A DNA stretch of 36,437 nt from CAWUIO01 sp963922455 (lineage in GTDB: Bacteria; Bacteroidota; Bacteroidia; Cytophagales; Microscillaceae). A model generated the notes under the pieces. The model was not told the origin of the DNA. It ran no database searches and saw nothing but the letters and a program-made list of their open reading frames with translations. Location: positions 1-36,437 of the forward strand of contig CAWUIO010000068.1 in assembly GCA_963922455.1 (NCBI GenBank), given 5' to 3'. Positions 16,713 to 25,046 of the stretch are shown piece by piece (the stretch's first letter is position 1; each line of letters begins with the position of its first letter). The translations under genes were made by a program, and so were the position numbers.

Positions 16713-19535
16713 CTAGCCATTTTTTCGTCTTACTATAATCACTAAGGCTAGGCCTATGCCCAATCCCCAAAGCCAAAAATCACCTGGTTCCGACAAACGG
16801 AAAAGATCTTCATTGTCGGCATCTAAGTTTTTATTGGCCTTCAATATTTGCGCCTGCTTGGCTAAGAGCGCCTGTTTTTGGGCTTCATTTTCCAAGGATA
16901 TGTAACTCGTATGGGGAGTCAATACCTTAGTCCGGAAACTGTTTTGCACGATTTTCAACCATTTGTCCCCGTGGGTTTCCGGGTAATACGTCATTTGGTA
17001 AACCTGTCCTTGTAAGGAGAGGGCATCCTTCCAGGAAATAGAGTCTAAAGTAACATTCTCTAAAGAAGCAATATCGGGTAAAGGCAAGATTACCCCCTCT
17101 TCCTTGGGGCTTAGATAGACCAGAGGTTTTTGGGACTTAGTATAGGCCAATACGGATGGGGCTGCCCATGAACTTACATTTACTTCCAACTCTTTTTTAG
17201 GAGAACTCCACTCGTATGCCTTTAAAGTACCCAGGTGGTCCATACGAAACAAGGGGGGCTTTTCAGGAATCAAGCGGGTAAATTGTCGTATATCATTTCC
17301 CAAGGTGTATCCTTCAAATTGCGAACTCAGAATGAAGATCATTGGGTAGGTATCCCGTGCATGATGATAATGGTCCCAAATCACACTTTTGATAGCAAAT
17401 TCTAGGTCTAGCCCGCCCCGCTTAGGAAAGTTGAGAATTTCTTGTGTCCAATCCCCTTGGAGATCCAAGGTTTTCATCTCATAATTTACCAGTGATACCT
17501 GTATATCTTCTGGCGCAAGGGTGTAATCGCTAAGCAGCTTCTGAATTTGCTCGATATACAAGTCGCCATTCCCCAAGGCTTGGCTAGAATAGTCTAAAAG
17601 CATATGATAGCGTGGGCGGCGCTTGACCTCTTTAAGATCTTTATTTAAGGCTGGGGGCACATACAGTACCCCAGCTTGGGTAGTAATTGTTTGATCGCTA
17701 CTATCCATAGTCCGGCTTTGGTCGTTTAATTCCAAGCTTAAGCCCTCCAATTCAAAGTGAATCGGTTCACGATGGATGATCTCCAAGCCCGTAAAACGCG
17801 TTTCTTGTGGGGCCAGGGGGAAGACCCGGAGATCCAAAGAACCCGAAGGCTTGTAATAGATGATACCCGGATCACGGCGGGTACGTACAATTTGTTGGTA
17901 CACCCATTGGGCCGATTTTCTTTCGGCCAGGATTCCGTATTCTTTTCGGCCCTCGATATTTAAGTAATAATTACTTATCCAGGCTCCCGGCGCTAATTCA
18001 AACTCACTAAAAAATTCCTGTCGACGCGATGAATCAGTATTATGCATCGTTAGATGCACCCAACTCCGATAGTAAGCCTTTTCTTCATCCCATACGGTCT
18101 CTCCTCGCATACAATCTAGCACGACCTTATCTGATCCAGCCATACGCCATCGGGAACGACTAGGCCAACTTTGTACTTCCCCTAGGTACAACTTTTCCAG
18201 TTTTTGCATTTTAGACCCAGAAAGTGTGAGGTTATCCAATACCAACCAATTGTACAAAGGTGTTATGTAAGGTTGATAATTGGCAGGTTGGTCAAAAAGC
18301 AGGCTTCCTTTTTCCTGGTGCCCCCGTAAAAAAGCCAGGCTTCTTTTTATGCGGTCTGGGTGAACATCCAGGGATTGATTAAGTGTATAGTCCCGACTAA
18401 GGGCATAATTGAGGGCTTTATGCAAGTCTTGTCGGTCAAGCTGTAAGTTTATCACGATGGTGAGTGGTATAGCAGCAAAAGATAGGATAAATAAAATACG
18501 CAAGGGCCAGTCGCCCCAACTTGCTTTTAAGAAGCGATAATCATGATAGAGAACGCTTGCTTGCCACAAGCCTATAGCCAAAGGGGCCAACATTAAAAAT
18601 CCGGTCCCAAAAAATATTACCGCTGGTATGGTAAGTCCCGCATAGGGTAACATCACTAAGACAAAATAAATGATATAGGAATATCCTAGGCTCCGTAAAA
18701 TAAACAAGATCCCCCGCCAGAATGTGTGCTGCCCATTGGGCAGTATCAAGACCAAGCCATTTAGAGCGGCGATGATATAATAAAGCGGGTGAGAGAAATT
18801 ACCAAATACTTGCTCGAAGAAATGATTATTCAAAAAAAGCCCCAAAGCAGGGGCTAGCAATCCTAAAGGAACCTGCCAGATCCACGACTGCACCTGGCTC
18901 AACCAAGGAAAACGGTTTGCCAAAATCAATACCCCTCTCATGAGGAAAAAAACAAAAGAAAAGGTACAGATAGAGATCCCTAAAATAATGACGTGTTTGG
19001 CAAAATCGGGGGAGTTAAGGTTATGAAGCAGGGGCACTACCACCATAAAAAACAAATACCACAAAAGCGGTATAAGAATAGCCCCCATAACATTGATCCA
19101 AAAAGAATGATCTCGGTCTTGCGGGGTAACATGAACTACCAATGCCAATAAGGTATATAGTAAAGAGGGCATATAAAAAGTTAGGCCATACAAAACCAAA
19201 TCCTGCTCAAAAAGCATCCATCGTGGTATATTTTGGGGGATGATTTGATCGCCATGGGCTAAAAACCAAGCCATGAGTAACATAACAAGCAAGCACTCGC
19301 CTATAACAAAGGAAATAGGAACGAGCCTCTTCCGGAGCATTAGGTAAAGAGCAAAACCCGCTGATGCCAATAAGGCAGTGCCGTTAAGTATCCAGAATGT
19401 ATACCAATACCAAGTATTTTCTTCGCTTAAAAGGCTTTCTACTATTTGATAGGAGGCCCCAAATAAGGCCAGTATACACAGGAGGGGCAAGGAAAGGCTC
19501 AGGAGAATCCAATAGGGTTGGAAAATGTTTTTCAT
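16713..19535 (-). CDS. Exosortase-system VIT-domain protein with SEP-type sorting signal
   Basis: A 940-residue membrane protein. About a dozen hydrophobic segments fill residues 8-400. A soluble part follows with a VIT-like domain (about 485-590, including GILAERKSAQWVYQQIV) and a von Willebrand A-like region (about 635-760) opening with LLDYSSQ, a degenerate metal site. The last 28 residues form a classical tripartite sorting signal: SEPGDF at about 915-920, a hydrophobic helix, then RRK. It sits 2 bases downstream of the exosortase gene and is the obvious substrate of that enzyme. This corresponds to the VIT/MSEP-CTERM class of dedicated exosortase partners in Bacteroidota (families paired with XrtN or XrtK). 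I cannot decide between the two subclasses by eye. Its biological role is unknown. Confidence 0.82.
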   Translation of the reverse strand: MKNIFQPYWILLSLSLPLLCILALFGASYQIVESLLSEENTWYWYTFWILNGTALLASAGFALYLMLRKRLVPISFVIGECLLVMLLMAWFLAHGDQIIPQNIPRWMLFEQDLVLYGLTFYMPSLLYTLLALVVHVTPQDRDHSFWINVMGAILIPLLWYLFFMVVVPLLHNLNSPDFAKHVIILGISICTFSFVFFLMRGVLILANRFPWLSQVQSWIWQVPLGLLAPALGLFLNNHFFEQVFGNFSHPLYYIIAALNGLVLILPNGQHTFWRGILFILRSLGYSYIIYFVLVMLPYAGLTIPAVIFFGTGFLMLAPLAIGLWQASVLYHDYRFLKASWGDWPLRILFILSFAAIPLTIVINLQLDRQDLHKALNYALSRDYTLNQSLDVHPDRIKRSLAFLRGHQEKGSLLFDQPANYQPYITPLYNWLVLDNLTLSGSKMQKLEKLYLGEVQSWPSRSRWRMAGSDKVVLDCMRGETVWDEEKAYYRSWVHLTMHNTDSSRRQEFFSEFELAPGAWISNYYLNIEGRKEYGILAERKSAQWVYQQIVRTRRDPGIIYYKPSGSLDLRVFPLAPQETRFTGLEIIHREPIHFELEGLSLELNDQSRTMDSSDQTITTQAGVLYVPPALNKDLKEVKRRPRYHMLLDYSSQALGNGDLYIEQIQKLLSDYTLAPEDIQVSLVNYEMKTLDLQGDWTQEILNFPKRGGLDLEFAIKSVIWDHYHHARDTYPMIFILSSQFEGYTLGNDIRQFTRLIPEKPPLFRMDHLGTLKAYEWSSPKKELEVNVSSWAAPSVLAYTKSQKPLVYLSPKEEGVILPLPDIASLENVTLDSISWKDALSLQGQVYQMTYYPETHGDKWLKIVQNSFRTKVLTPHTSYISLENEAQKQALLAKQAQILKANKNLDADNEDLFRLSEPGDFWLWGLGIGLALVIIVRRKNG

Positions 19536-19537
19536 GT

Positions 19538-20065
19538 TTACTGCTTAATAGGTATCCTTTGAATAATGTGATAAATAAATAGAAGCGAACCCCAGAAAAT
19601 AAAAACCCCCAGCATTTCGTGGGCTGTGGCCGAGGAAAACCCCCAATTTTCCAAGCGAGCTTGGAAAGAGAGAATACATACAATACGTCCCGCATTTACC
19701 AAAATACTTAAGCCATAGGCCAAGCCAAGAATAGGCAATACCCTACGGAGTAGATGATTCCATTGGGTTTGGGCCGGTATCCAGGTGACAAATAAAACCG
19801 CAAACATGATTAGTAAGAAATTAAAACCTGAGCAAGACTTATCCAGAAGAATTTCTTGGCTTTGGTCCCAATAGCCCCCTTGGGGTACATAGGCAAATTG
19901 GGCCTTCCCGTATAATTCCACCAGGCTACTCAAAGGGGTTAAGAGCCAAAGTAATTGATCGGTTGTGGCAACACGGTGCAGTGCTTTTAAACCGATTAAG
20001 AAACATACAAGCAAGATGTATCCATAATATTGCCGAATACAAGCTAAGGGGGCAATTTTATTCAT
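19538..20065 (-). CDS. Exosortase family membrane transpeptidase (XrtN/XrtK-like)
   Basis: A 175-residue, multi-pass membrane enzyme of the exosortase/archaeosortase family, expected to cleave a C-terminal sorting signal and attach or release the protein at the outer face of the inner membrane. The invariant triad is present: C78 in KSCSGFNF, R127 in NAGRIV and H149 in ATAHEMLG, each at the start of a membrane helix as usual. Its short length fits the compact exosortases that work with one dedicated target rather than the long EpsH type. The target gene follows after 2 bases. Upstream, across repeat copy 5, the beta-propeller gene is divergent. No EPS cluster or other sorting-signal protein was seen in the window. 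Confidence 0.88.
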   Translation of the reverse strand: MNKIAPLACIRQYYGYILLVCFLIGLKALHRVATTDQLLWLLTPLSSLVELYGKAQFAYVPQGGYWDQSQEILLDKSCSGFNFLLIMFAVLFVTWIPAQTQWNHLLRRVLPILGLAYGLSILVNAGRIVCILSFQARLENWGFSSATAHEMLGVFIFWGSLLFIYHIIQRIPIKQ

Positions 20066-20172
20066 GCCTAAGATTGGGTAATAAAATTTTACTCAGATAT
20101 ACTCTCCTCCCATCAATTTGTTACTTCACAAAGCGATAAATTAGCATATTTTAACGAAGCTTGAAACAGCCT

Positions 20173-20186
20173 AGCTTGTACAAGCT
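20173..20186. promoter_or_regulatory. 14-bp palindrome, possible operator
   Basis: AGCTTGTACAAGCT is a perfect inverted repeat. With one bulged T it extends outward as AGCC/GGCT. It lies 108 bases upstream of the exosortase start, between that gene and repeat copy 5. It could bind a dimeric regulator or simply be a hairpin. Confidence 0.35.
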
Positions 20187-20200
20187 GGCTCTAAAATTTT

Positions 20201-20330
20201 GGCTTAGGGATGGAGCGGCATGTTTGAGCTCGTGCTGGCCATGCGGGTAAAGGCAGCGAGTAGCGAGAGCCCGACCCGCGCGGCAATTTTTTTCCTCGTG
20301 GCACTTCTTGATCTTGCGCGGGGAAGCCCC
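20201..20330 (-). repeat. Structured intergenic element, copy 5
   Basis: Read on the minus strand it starts GGGGCTTCCCC and ends CCCTAAGCC. P2 arms (plus-strand) are CCCGCGC 20275-20281 and GCGCGGG 20316-20322 with a 34-nt loop. P3 is CTCGCTG with CAGCACGAG, a CTG/CAG extension over a two-base bulge. It lies between divergent genes and has no purine tail. Confidence 0.85.
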
Positions 20331-20517
20331 AAATACGTAATTACGGTATTCGATAGGATTTGAAAGGGTATTTGGACCTTCAAGCCCTTCCCCAAGGCTG
20401 GCTTGCGGGCATTTTTTTGACTTGTGTAGCATTTTGCTCTGTATCGTGCCAAAAAAACTAATCTTCTGCGCCAGTTTTTCAGTACTAAGAGCATCTAACA
20501 ACCAGAAGGTTCCGGAT

Positions 20518-21540
20518 ATGAGTCCAAAATCAAGAGAACGTATATTATGCTTATCACTAACTTGGTTGACGGGGTTATGCTTACAATTCGGACCTTTGAT
20601 GTCACAAACCAAGTATCATCATTATAAATTGCGGGGCAACCCGATTTATCCCAGTGCTTTGGCCGTAGACCCTCAGGATGGTGACCTGTATTTGGGAAAT
20701 GTGAAGGAGGGCAGTATATACTTGATCCGGGATGGCATGAGTTACTATTTCAAGTACGAGGCGGAGGATGGTTTGATTTCGCCCATATCCTTGAAGGTGC
20801 ACGTTCCCAATCAAGAACTCTGGGTGTGCAATGCCGACTTCGGATACAGCCGTCATTCTAATTTTCTAAGTAGGAAACGTGCCTACTTGATGGCTTTTGA
20901 TTTGAAGACCGGAAAATTAAAGACCCGCGTACCTTTGCCAAGTGGCCTGTACCGCTTTTATTTGGGTTGCAGCATTACGGTTAATAAAAATGGGCTTTTA
21001 TATGTGACGGATACATACTCTCCGGTCTTATATGTAGTAGATCCGAAAGTGGGACTACTTGAAACTTGTTTGAAGGATGCGCGTATGCAAGGAGGAGTAA
21101 ATATATTGGGAATATTACCTAATGACTTTATACTCATTTTTAATAAAACAAGTAAAAAGCTGTATCGTGTATGCTTAGTAGAAAAGCAGTGGTATGAAAT
21201 TGCTTGGAAGACTCAGGGTCCTAGCAACTCATTGCACGGAGTGAAAGTATTGGATGATAAACGTATCATCAGTATTTGTGACGGGAAGCTGGTAGTGCTC
21301 GGATTACAAGAACAGGCCAGCTTGGTGGAGATAAATGAGCTTCCTCCTTGGGAAGAAGAGCTTGGGAAAATTAATTACCCGATGTGTGTGGATGCAGATG
21401 AGCGAGGGGTATATTATTTGGACGGTACCCGGGAAAATATAATAAAGACGGATGCGGCGATACAGAAACATGAGGGGAGGGTAGTGCGTATTGCAGAAAT
21501 TTCGCTAGATATCTGGGACAGTCGTAATAAAAAGGAATAG
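20518..21540 (+). CDS. Exported beta-propeller-like protein, function unknown
   Basis: A 340-residue protein with a signal peptide (about 6-28, ending near PLMSQ) and repeats in the style of NHL/SMP-30 or quinoprotein-type propellers: IYPSALAVDPQDGDLYLGN, ISPISLKVHVPNQELWVCN, TVNKNGLLYVTD, LHGVKVLDDKRIISICDG and YPMCVDADERGVYYLDG. Each has a strand ending in an LY/LW/YY-type pattern. No catalytic site is evident. I chose the ATG at 20518 because it directly precedes the signal peptide; the frame continues 32 codons upstream without features. It is probably periplasmic or surface-bound. It is followed by the duplicated hairpin element. Confidence 0.65.
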   Translation: MSPKSRERILCLSLTWLTGLCLQFGPLMSQTKYHHYKLRGNPIYPSALAVDPQDGDLYLGNVKEGSIYLIRDGMSYYFKYEAEDGLISPISLKVHVPNQELWVCNADFGYSRHSNFLSRKRAYLMAFDLKTGKLKTRVPLPSGLYRFYLGCSITVNKNGLLYVTDTYSPVLYVVDPKVGLLETCLKDARMQGGVNILGILPNDFILIFNKTSKKLYRVCLVEKQWYEIAWKTQGPSNSLHGVKVLDDKRIISICDGKLVVLGLQEQASLVEINELPPWEEELGKINYPMCVDADERGVYYLDGTRENIIKTDAAIQKHEGRVVRIAEISLDIWDSRNKKE

Positions 21541-21576
21541 TGACGGTATTATAATAAGGAAGGCTAAGTCTTCTAT

Positions 21577-21640
21577 TTAAAAATCTCTTGGTTGCAAATT
21601 CGGATAATTGCCCGGCCTTGCCGGGTACATTATCTACTTT
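21577..21640 (+). repeat. Duplicated hairpin element, copy A
   Basis: A 24-base conserved lead (TTAAAAATCTCTTGGTTGCA at its start) runs into a hairpin: GATAAT pairs with ATTATC outside, and CCCGGC/GCCGGG with a CTT loop inside. A T-rich stretch follows, so it can end transcription of the propeller gene. Copy B lies exactly 150 bases downstream. Confidence 0.7.
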
Positions 21641-21726
21641 TTAAAATAAAAGATAATACCTTCCGTTAATAAGAAACGAACTTGAACTTAATACCTTAAA
21701 ATAATGTAAGATATTAAAGGAAAATA

Positions 21727-21790
21727 TTAAAAATCTCTTGGTTGCAAATTCAGATAATTGCCTGGTCTTACCGGGCATTTATCTTTTTAT
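21727..21790 (+). repeat. Duplicated hairpin element, copy B
   Basis: Same conserved lead as copy A with one change. The inner stem is GCCTGGT/ACCGGGC with the same CTT loop: a C-G pair of copy A is now T-A and another is T-G, so pairing is kept. A T-rich tail follows at 21781-21790. Confidence 0.7.
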
Positions 21791-22229
21791 ATGAGTAGGT
21801 GGGTTCCTGATTGCGTTACTAAGTTAATAAAAAATTTAAAAAAAATTATTTCTTACTCAAATTATTTCTGATTTTCCTACTTAAATCTTACTTAACAAGA
21901 AGTAGCAGGAATTGAGTTTAGCCATAAACAATTGAATATCAACAATTTACAATCTATTCCATTTTCACCGCCTTTTTTGAAATTTTTGAGTGGTTTGATA
22001 TTATTTCCTAAAAGCTTCTTAGTCTTACACCATCATAAGTCTTATTTTTTATAGTCTATCTAGGCCAAGTTGATTGGCATTTGGGTGTACTTCCCCAAGA
22101 TGTATTCTCTTTGCATCCATTTTTTTCTTATTAGCTCTTGGCTTGCTAATTGTTTGGTACTTCTTTAAATTACAGATAGTACATTTTTTTTCTGGTAAAG
22201 CCCAAGCTCATAAAACAGGAAACAAACTC

Positions 22230-22820
22230 ATGAAAATTCATAATTTCTTGGCTAAGCAACTTCTTCTTGTCTTGATTTTATTTTCTTTCCATTCCTTGCA
22301 GGCCCAGTATAAAATCTACAACCTGGATAAACGGCAAGGATTCAAGAAGATCATTCTTGGGGAAAAAATACAAAAGTATCTTGGCTATTTTGAGTTTTCC
22401 CAGAAAGGTTCTAAAGATTATGATATTTATAGCCTAAAAGATAGCTTGGCGCCCAAGCATCCCTATGAGAACATTGGCTACATGGAAATTGTAAATTTGG
22501 AGTTGTTGGTGTACCGTTCCCGTATCTTAGAAATACGGGTAGGCATGCATTTAGAAGATTTTGAATCAATTAAAGATATATTGGTGGCCGCCTACGGGGA
22601 GCCCAATGCTCCAACTGATTCGGAGGAACCTTCTTGTTTTCTGATAGAAAATGATTTTGGAATGCGCACCGATTGCTCGTGGTTGGGTAAACGGGTGGCC
22701 CTATGGTGTAGTAAAATAGATTACGAAAGCCGAAAGAAAACCCAATTAGCTTTTCAGGACCTGTACTGGATGGAGGATAAGCGGGTTAGGCAGAAAAAAG
22801 AGGCCTTGGAAGACCTCTAA
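22230..22820 (+). CDS. Exported protein of unknown function
   Basis: A 196-residue protein that I do not recognise. A clear signal peptide covers 1-26 (MKIHNFLAKQ, hydrophobic core, ending LQAQ). The mature part is mixed alpha/beta and acidic-basic, with a segment NLELLVYRSRILEIRVGMH followed by DILVAAYGEPNAP, a pattern reminiscent of small proteins that report on residue-by-residue calculations, but no family is assigned. Two Cys (SCFL and DCSW) could form a disulfide, and a third lies in WCSK. It is convergent with the GH18 gene. A frame going back to a TTG at 22074 would add a further membrane segment; the internal ATG fits better. Confidence 0.6.
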   Translation: MKIHNFLAKQLLLVLILFSFHSLQAQYKIYNLDKRQGFKKIILGEKIQKYLGYFEFSQKGSKDYDIYSLKDSLAPKHPYENIGYMEIVNLELLVYRSRILEIRVGMHLEDFESIKDILVAAYGEPNAPTDSEEPSCFLIENDFGMRTDCSWLGKRVALWCSKIDYESRKKTQLAFQDLYWMEDKRVRQKKEALEDL

Positions 22821-22860
22821 ACCCTGGCATATTCTCAGAAACTTTTTAAATATACTCCTT

Positions 22861-22918
22861 TGGGCTACAAAGGCCCATGTATAGAACCTAATTTCATCAG
22901 AACCCAAAACGGGTCCTT
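22861..22918. terminator. Weak hairpins between convergent genes
   Basis: TGGGC (22861-22865) pairs with GCCCA (22873-22877), and ACCC pairs with GGGT near 22907-22917, followed by CCTTTTCG. Both stems are short, and either could serve as a weak terminator for the 22230-22820 gene or the opposing GH18 gene. Confidence 0.3.
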
Positions 22919-22950
22919 TTCGCCGACAAAAACTAAACTTAAACAGTTTC

Positions 22951-24816
22951 TCAGGGAAGTTCTTTTTCGGATAAAAAACGGCGGCTTAATAAGAGAAAGA
23001 CAATAATCCCTAAAATAAAGCCTCCCAGAAGAAAGCCGGCCGATATGTAAGGCGCCATGGCGTCCCGGGTTTGTCCACTGAACCCCTGATTGAAGCCAAT
23101 TATCCCAAATATCACAGCAAGGATAACGATAAAAATAATTCCTCCTTTGAGTCCCATATTAGCCCCACGGCTCATCCGGCAGCCAAAGCGTAGTAAAGAA
23201 AAGTAACCAATCATACTTACTCCGGTCAGGATTCCAAACATGCGTAATACATAGGTGGGGTTACTCAAAACTCGCTTAGGGTTTCGTAGAACCGACTGCG
23301 CTCGTCTCACTACCCGGAGATAGTATGAAATATTGGTCTTTTTGTTTGACAAGGGCTCAGCAAATTTATTTCCTAGTAGCTCCCAAAGTTCGGCTTGGCC
23401 ATTATCATAGCCCAAGGCCCAAATACCGGCTCCACCGATACCTCGGGAAACGACCCAATCATATTTCTGCCCCAAGGAAGTAGTGTCTTCAAACCATATT
23501 TGTAGATTATCATTTCCACTCCGGGAGATATTATAGGCACTTACCCCAGTGGGCTCAAATAAAACTTGAGGTTTATTTTCTAGAATTTCCCGATAAAGTG
23601 GATAGCCTAACTCTTCCTGAGCCAACGCTCCTACTTTAAGGCTATTGGTCTGCCATCTTTTTCCATAATAGGAAAATGTAACGATCATCTTCTTGGGGTC
23701 AATGCCCGTGGCCAGGTAATAGTCTAAAGAGGTCTCTATGCCATGCGCCATCCAAGGATCGCCACCTTTTAAGGGAGCAATGGGACCCGCTTGATTATTT
23801 TCCTCCCCATAATATTCCCCAGAGTTCATAATAAAAAAGTCTACCTGGGTACTTAGGATAGGTAAATCATACACATAGTCGGGGTCTAAGGGGGGAAGGC
23901 TCATCGTCAAAACGGCATCATTCATTCTACTTTTGAGCATAGAACCTAAAAAGCTGATAAACTCAATTAAGTTATCCCGTTCGGATACAGGAATCTGTTC
24001 GAAGTCTAAGTGTACGCCATCAGCAGAGCGTTTTTCTACCAAGTCTACCAAGGTTTTTACGCAGTTTTGCCGGGCAGCGGGATTACTAAAAAATTTCCGA
24101 TTGTTTTCTTCCCCAAAGTTGCTCACGCTTAATAGGACTTTACAGCCCCTTCCTTGGGCTTTACTAATAAGTTTGGTATCCAACCAATTGTGAATACTCG
24201 TATAACTTCCATCTACGGGGTTTAACTCATAAGAAAAATACGCGACCATGGAGAGAAGTGAAAAGTTATACGACTCCAGAGCTTCCTCTCCCATCCAATG
24301 AGGGTGCCAAGCAAAAACTTGTACTTCGGGTAATAAGGTTCGCCATTTGGTGTAAGCAGGCTCCTTTCTCAATGGGAAAGGCAAACCTTGCTGAAATCGT
24401 TGCATATCCCTTAGCTTTATCCGGGCCGAACGTTCCAAAAAGGCAGCTGTATCCATTACGGCAGGGGGCAGGTCTGCTTTTTCCGGCTCAGTAGCCGATA
24501 GGGATTCCCGGTCATAATAAGAAGGCAAATCGTCTAAGGTATCCACATAACTCAAGATTTTGCGTCCACTCACAATAGGATCCACCTCATCTTTCTCGGG
24601 GGGCGGAGGAGGAGCTTGGAGGCGGGCCAGTGAATCTTCTTGGCGCTTTTTAATGGCCTCTTCACGTTTTCTTTTTTCTTCCAGTGCTTTTTGGTTTTCC
24701 TCAACTTGTTTGCGGATAAGATCCTGCGCCTTAATTGGATTTAGGAAAAGCCAAGTCAAACCTAAAATCATTCCGATTTTCAAGGCTGCGTTTCGCCTGT
24801 TAAACCCTTGTATCAT
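22951..24816 (-). CDS. GH18-like exported glycoside hydrolase with C-terminal membrane segments
   Basis: A 621-residue protein. A signal peptide (about 10-31) is followed by a charged, proline-rich linker (about 35-80, including PPPPP) and a GH18-type barrel from about 160 to 485. The catalytic strand reads DGVHLDFEQ around residues 266-274. The usual DGxDxDxE pattern is kept for the first Asp, the last Asp and the acid Glu, but the middle Asp/Asn is His, similar to divergent YaaH/SpoVS-type GH18 proteins with DGVNIDFE. After the barrel come three membrane segments (about 530-550, 558-580 and 590-612). The enzyme would act in the periplasm on peptidoglycan or another GlcNAc polymer; the substrate is inferred. 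It could be a structural or binding version of the fold. Confidence 0.8.
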   Translation of the reverse strand: MIQGFNRRNAALKIGMILGLTWLFLNPIKAQDLIRKQVEENQKALEEKRKREEAIKKRQEDSLARLQAPPPPPEKDEVDPIVSGRKILSYVDTLDDLPSYYDRESLSATEPEKADLPPAVMDTAAFLERSARIKLRDMQRFQQGLPFPLRKEPAYTKWRTLLPEVQVFAWHPHWMGEEALESYNFSLLSMVAYFSYELNPVDGSYTSIHNWLDTKLISKAQGRGCKVLLSVSNFGEENNRKFFSNPAARQNCVKTLVDLVEKRSADGVHLDFEQIPVSERDNLIEFISFLGSMLKSRMNDAVLTMSLPPLDPDYVYDLPILSTQVDFFIMNSGEYYGEENNQAGPIAPLKGGDPWMAHGIETSLDYYLATGIDPKKMIVTFSYYGKRWQTNSLKVGALAQEELGYPLYREILENKPQVLFEPTGVSAYNISRSGNDNLQIWFEDTTSLGQKYDWVVSRGIGGAGIWALGYDNGQAELWELLGNKFAEPLSNKKTNISYYLRVVRRAQSVLRNPKRVLSNPTYVLRMFGILTGVSMIGYFSLLRFGCRMSRGANMGLKGGIIFIVILAVIFGIIGFNQGFSGQTRDAMAPYISAGFLLGGFILGIIVFLLLSRRFLSEKELP

Positions 24817-25046
24817 ACTTTTTTGAACCCTCTTTTTTGCAATTATTTCCTAATTCATCAAAATACACAAAATAAGCTTTGCTTTGCTAAAGTCTTTATT
24901 AAAAAACTGCAATAATTTTCAATTTGAGCTAAAATTCTTATTTTGTACGAAAATTGATAAGTATATATATTAATGTAAAAAAACTAGATATTTCTATTCT
25001 AGCCCATAAATAAGGAAGTCTAGCCTACAAACCAGTTTCAAAATTT

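Larger units (their letters stand above)
20066..20517. other. Divergent gap between exosortase and beta-propeller genes
   Basis: Contains repeat copy 5 (20201-20330), the 14-bp perfect palindrome 20173-20186 and no gene. A frame extending the propeller gene upstream to 20422 starts from a region without family features, and I reject it. No exact promoter core was found on either strand. Confidence 0.45.
21541..22229. other. Long AT-rich gap with duplicated hairpin element
   Basis: Holds the two hairpin repeats at 21577-21640 and 21727-21790. The rest is AT-rich, with no gene recognised. An in-frame extension of the next gene back to a TTG at 22074 adds a hydrophobic stretch, but the ATG at 22230 starts a clean signal peptide, so I treat 22074-22229 as non-coding. 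Confidence 0.5.

Noticed and set aside
16430..16738. 102-codon frame at the end of the nucleoside phosphorylase
   Set aside because: Overlaps the phosphorylase in another frame and then runs through repeat copy 4.
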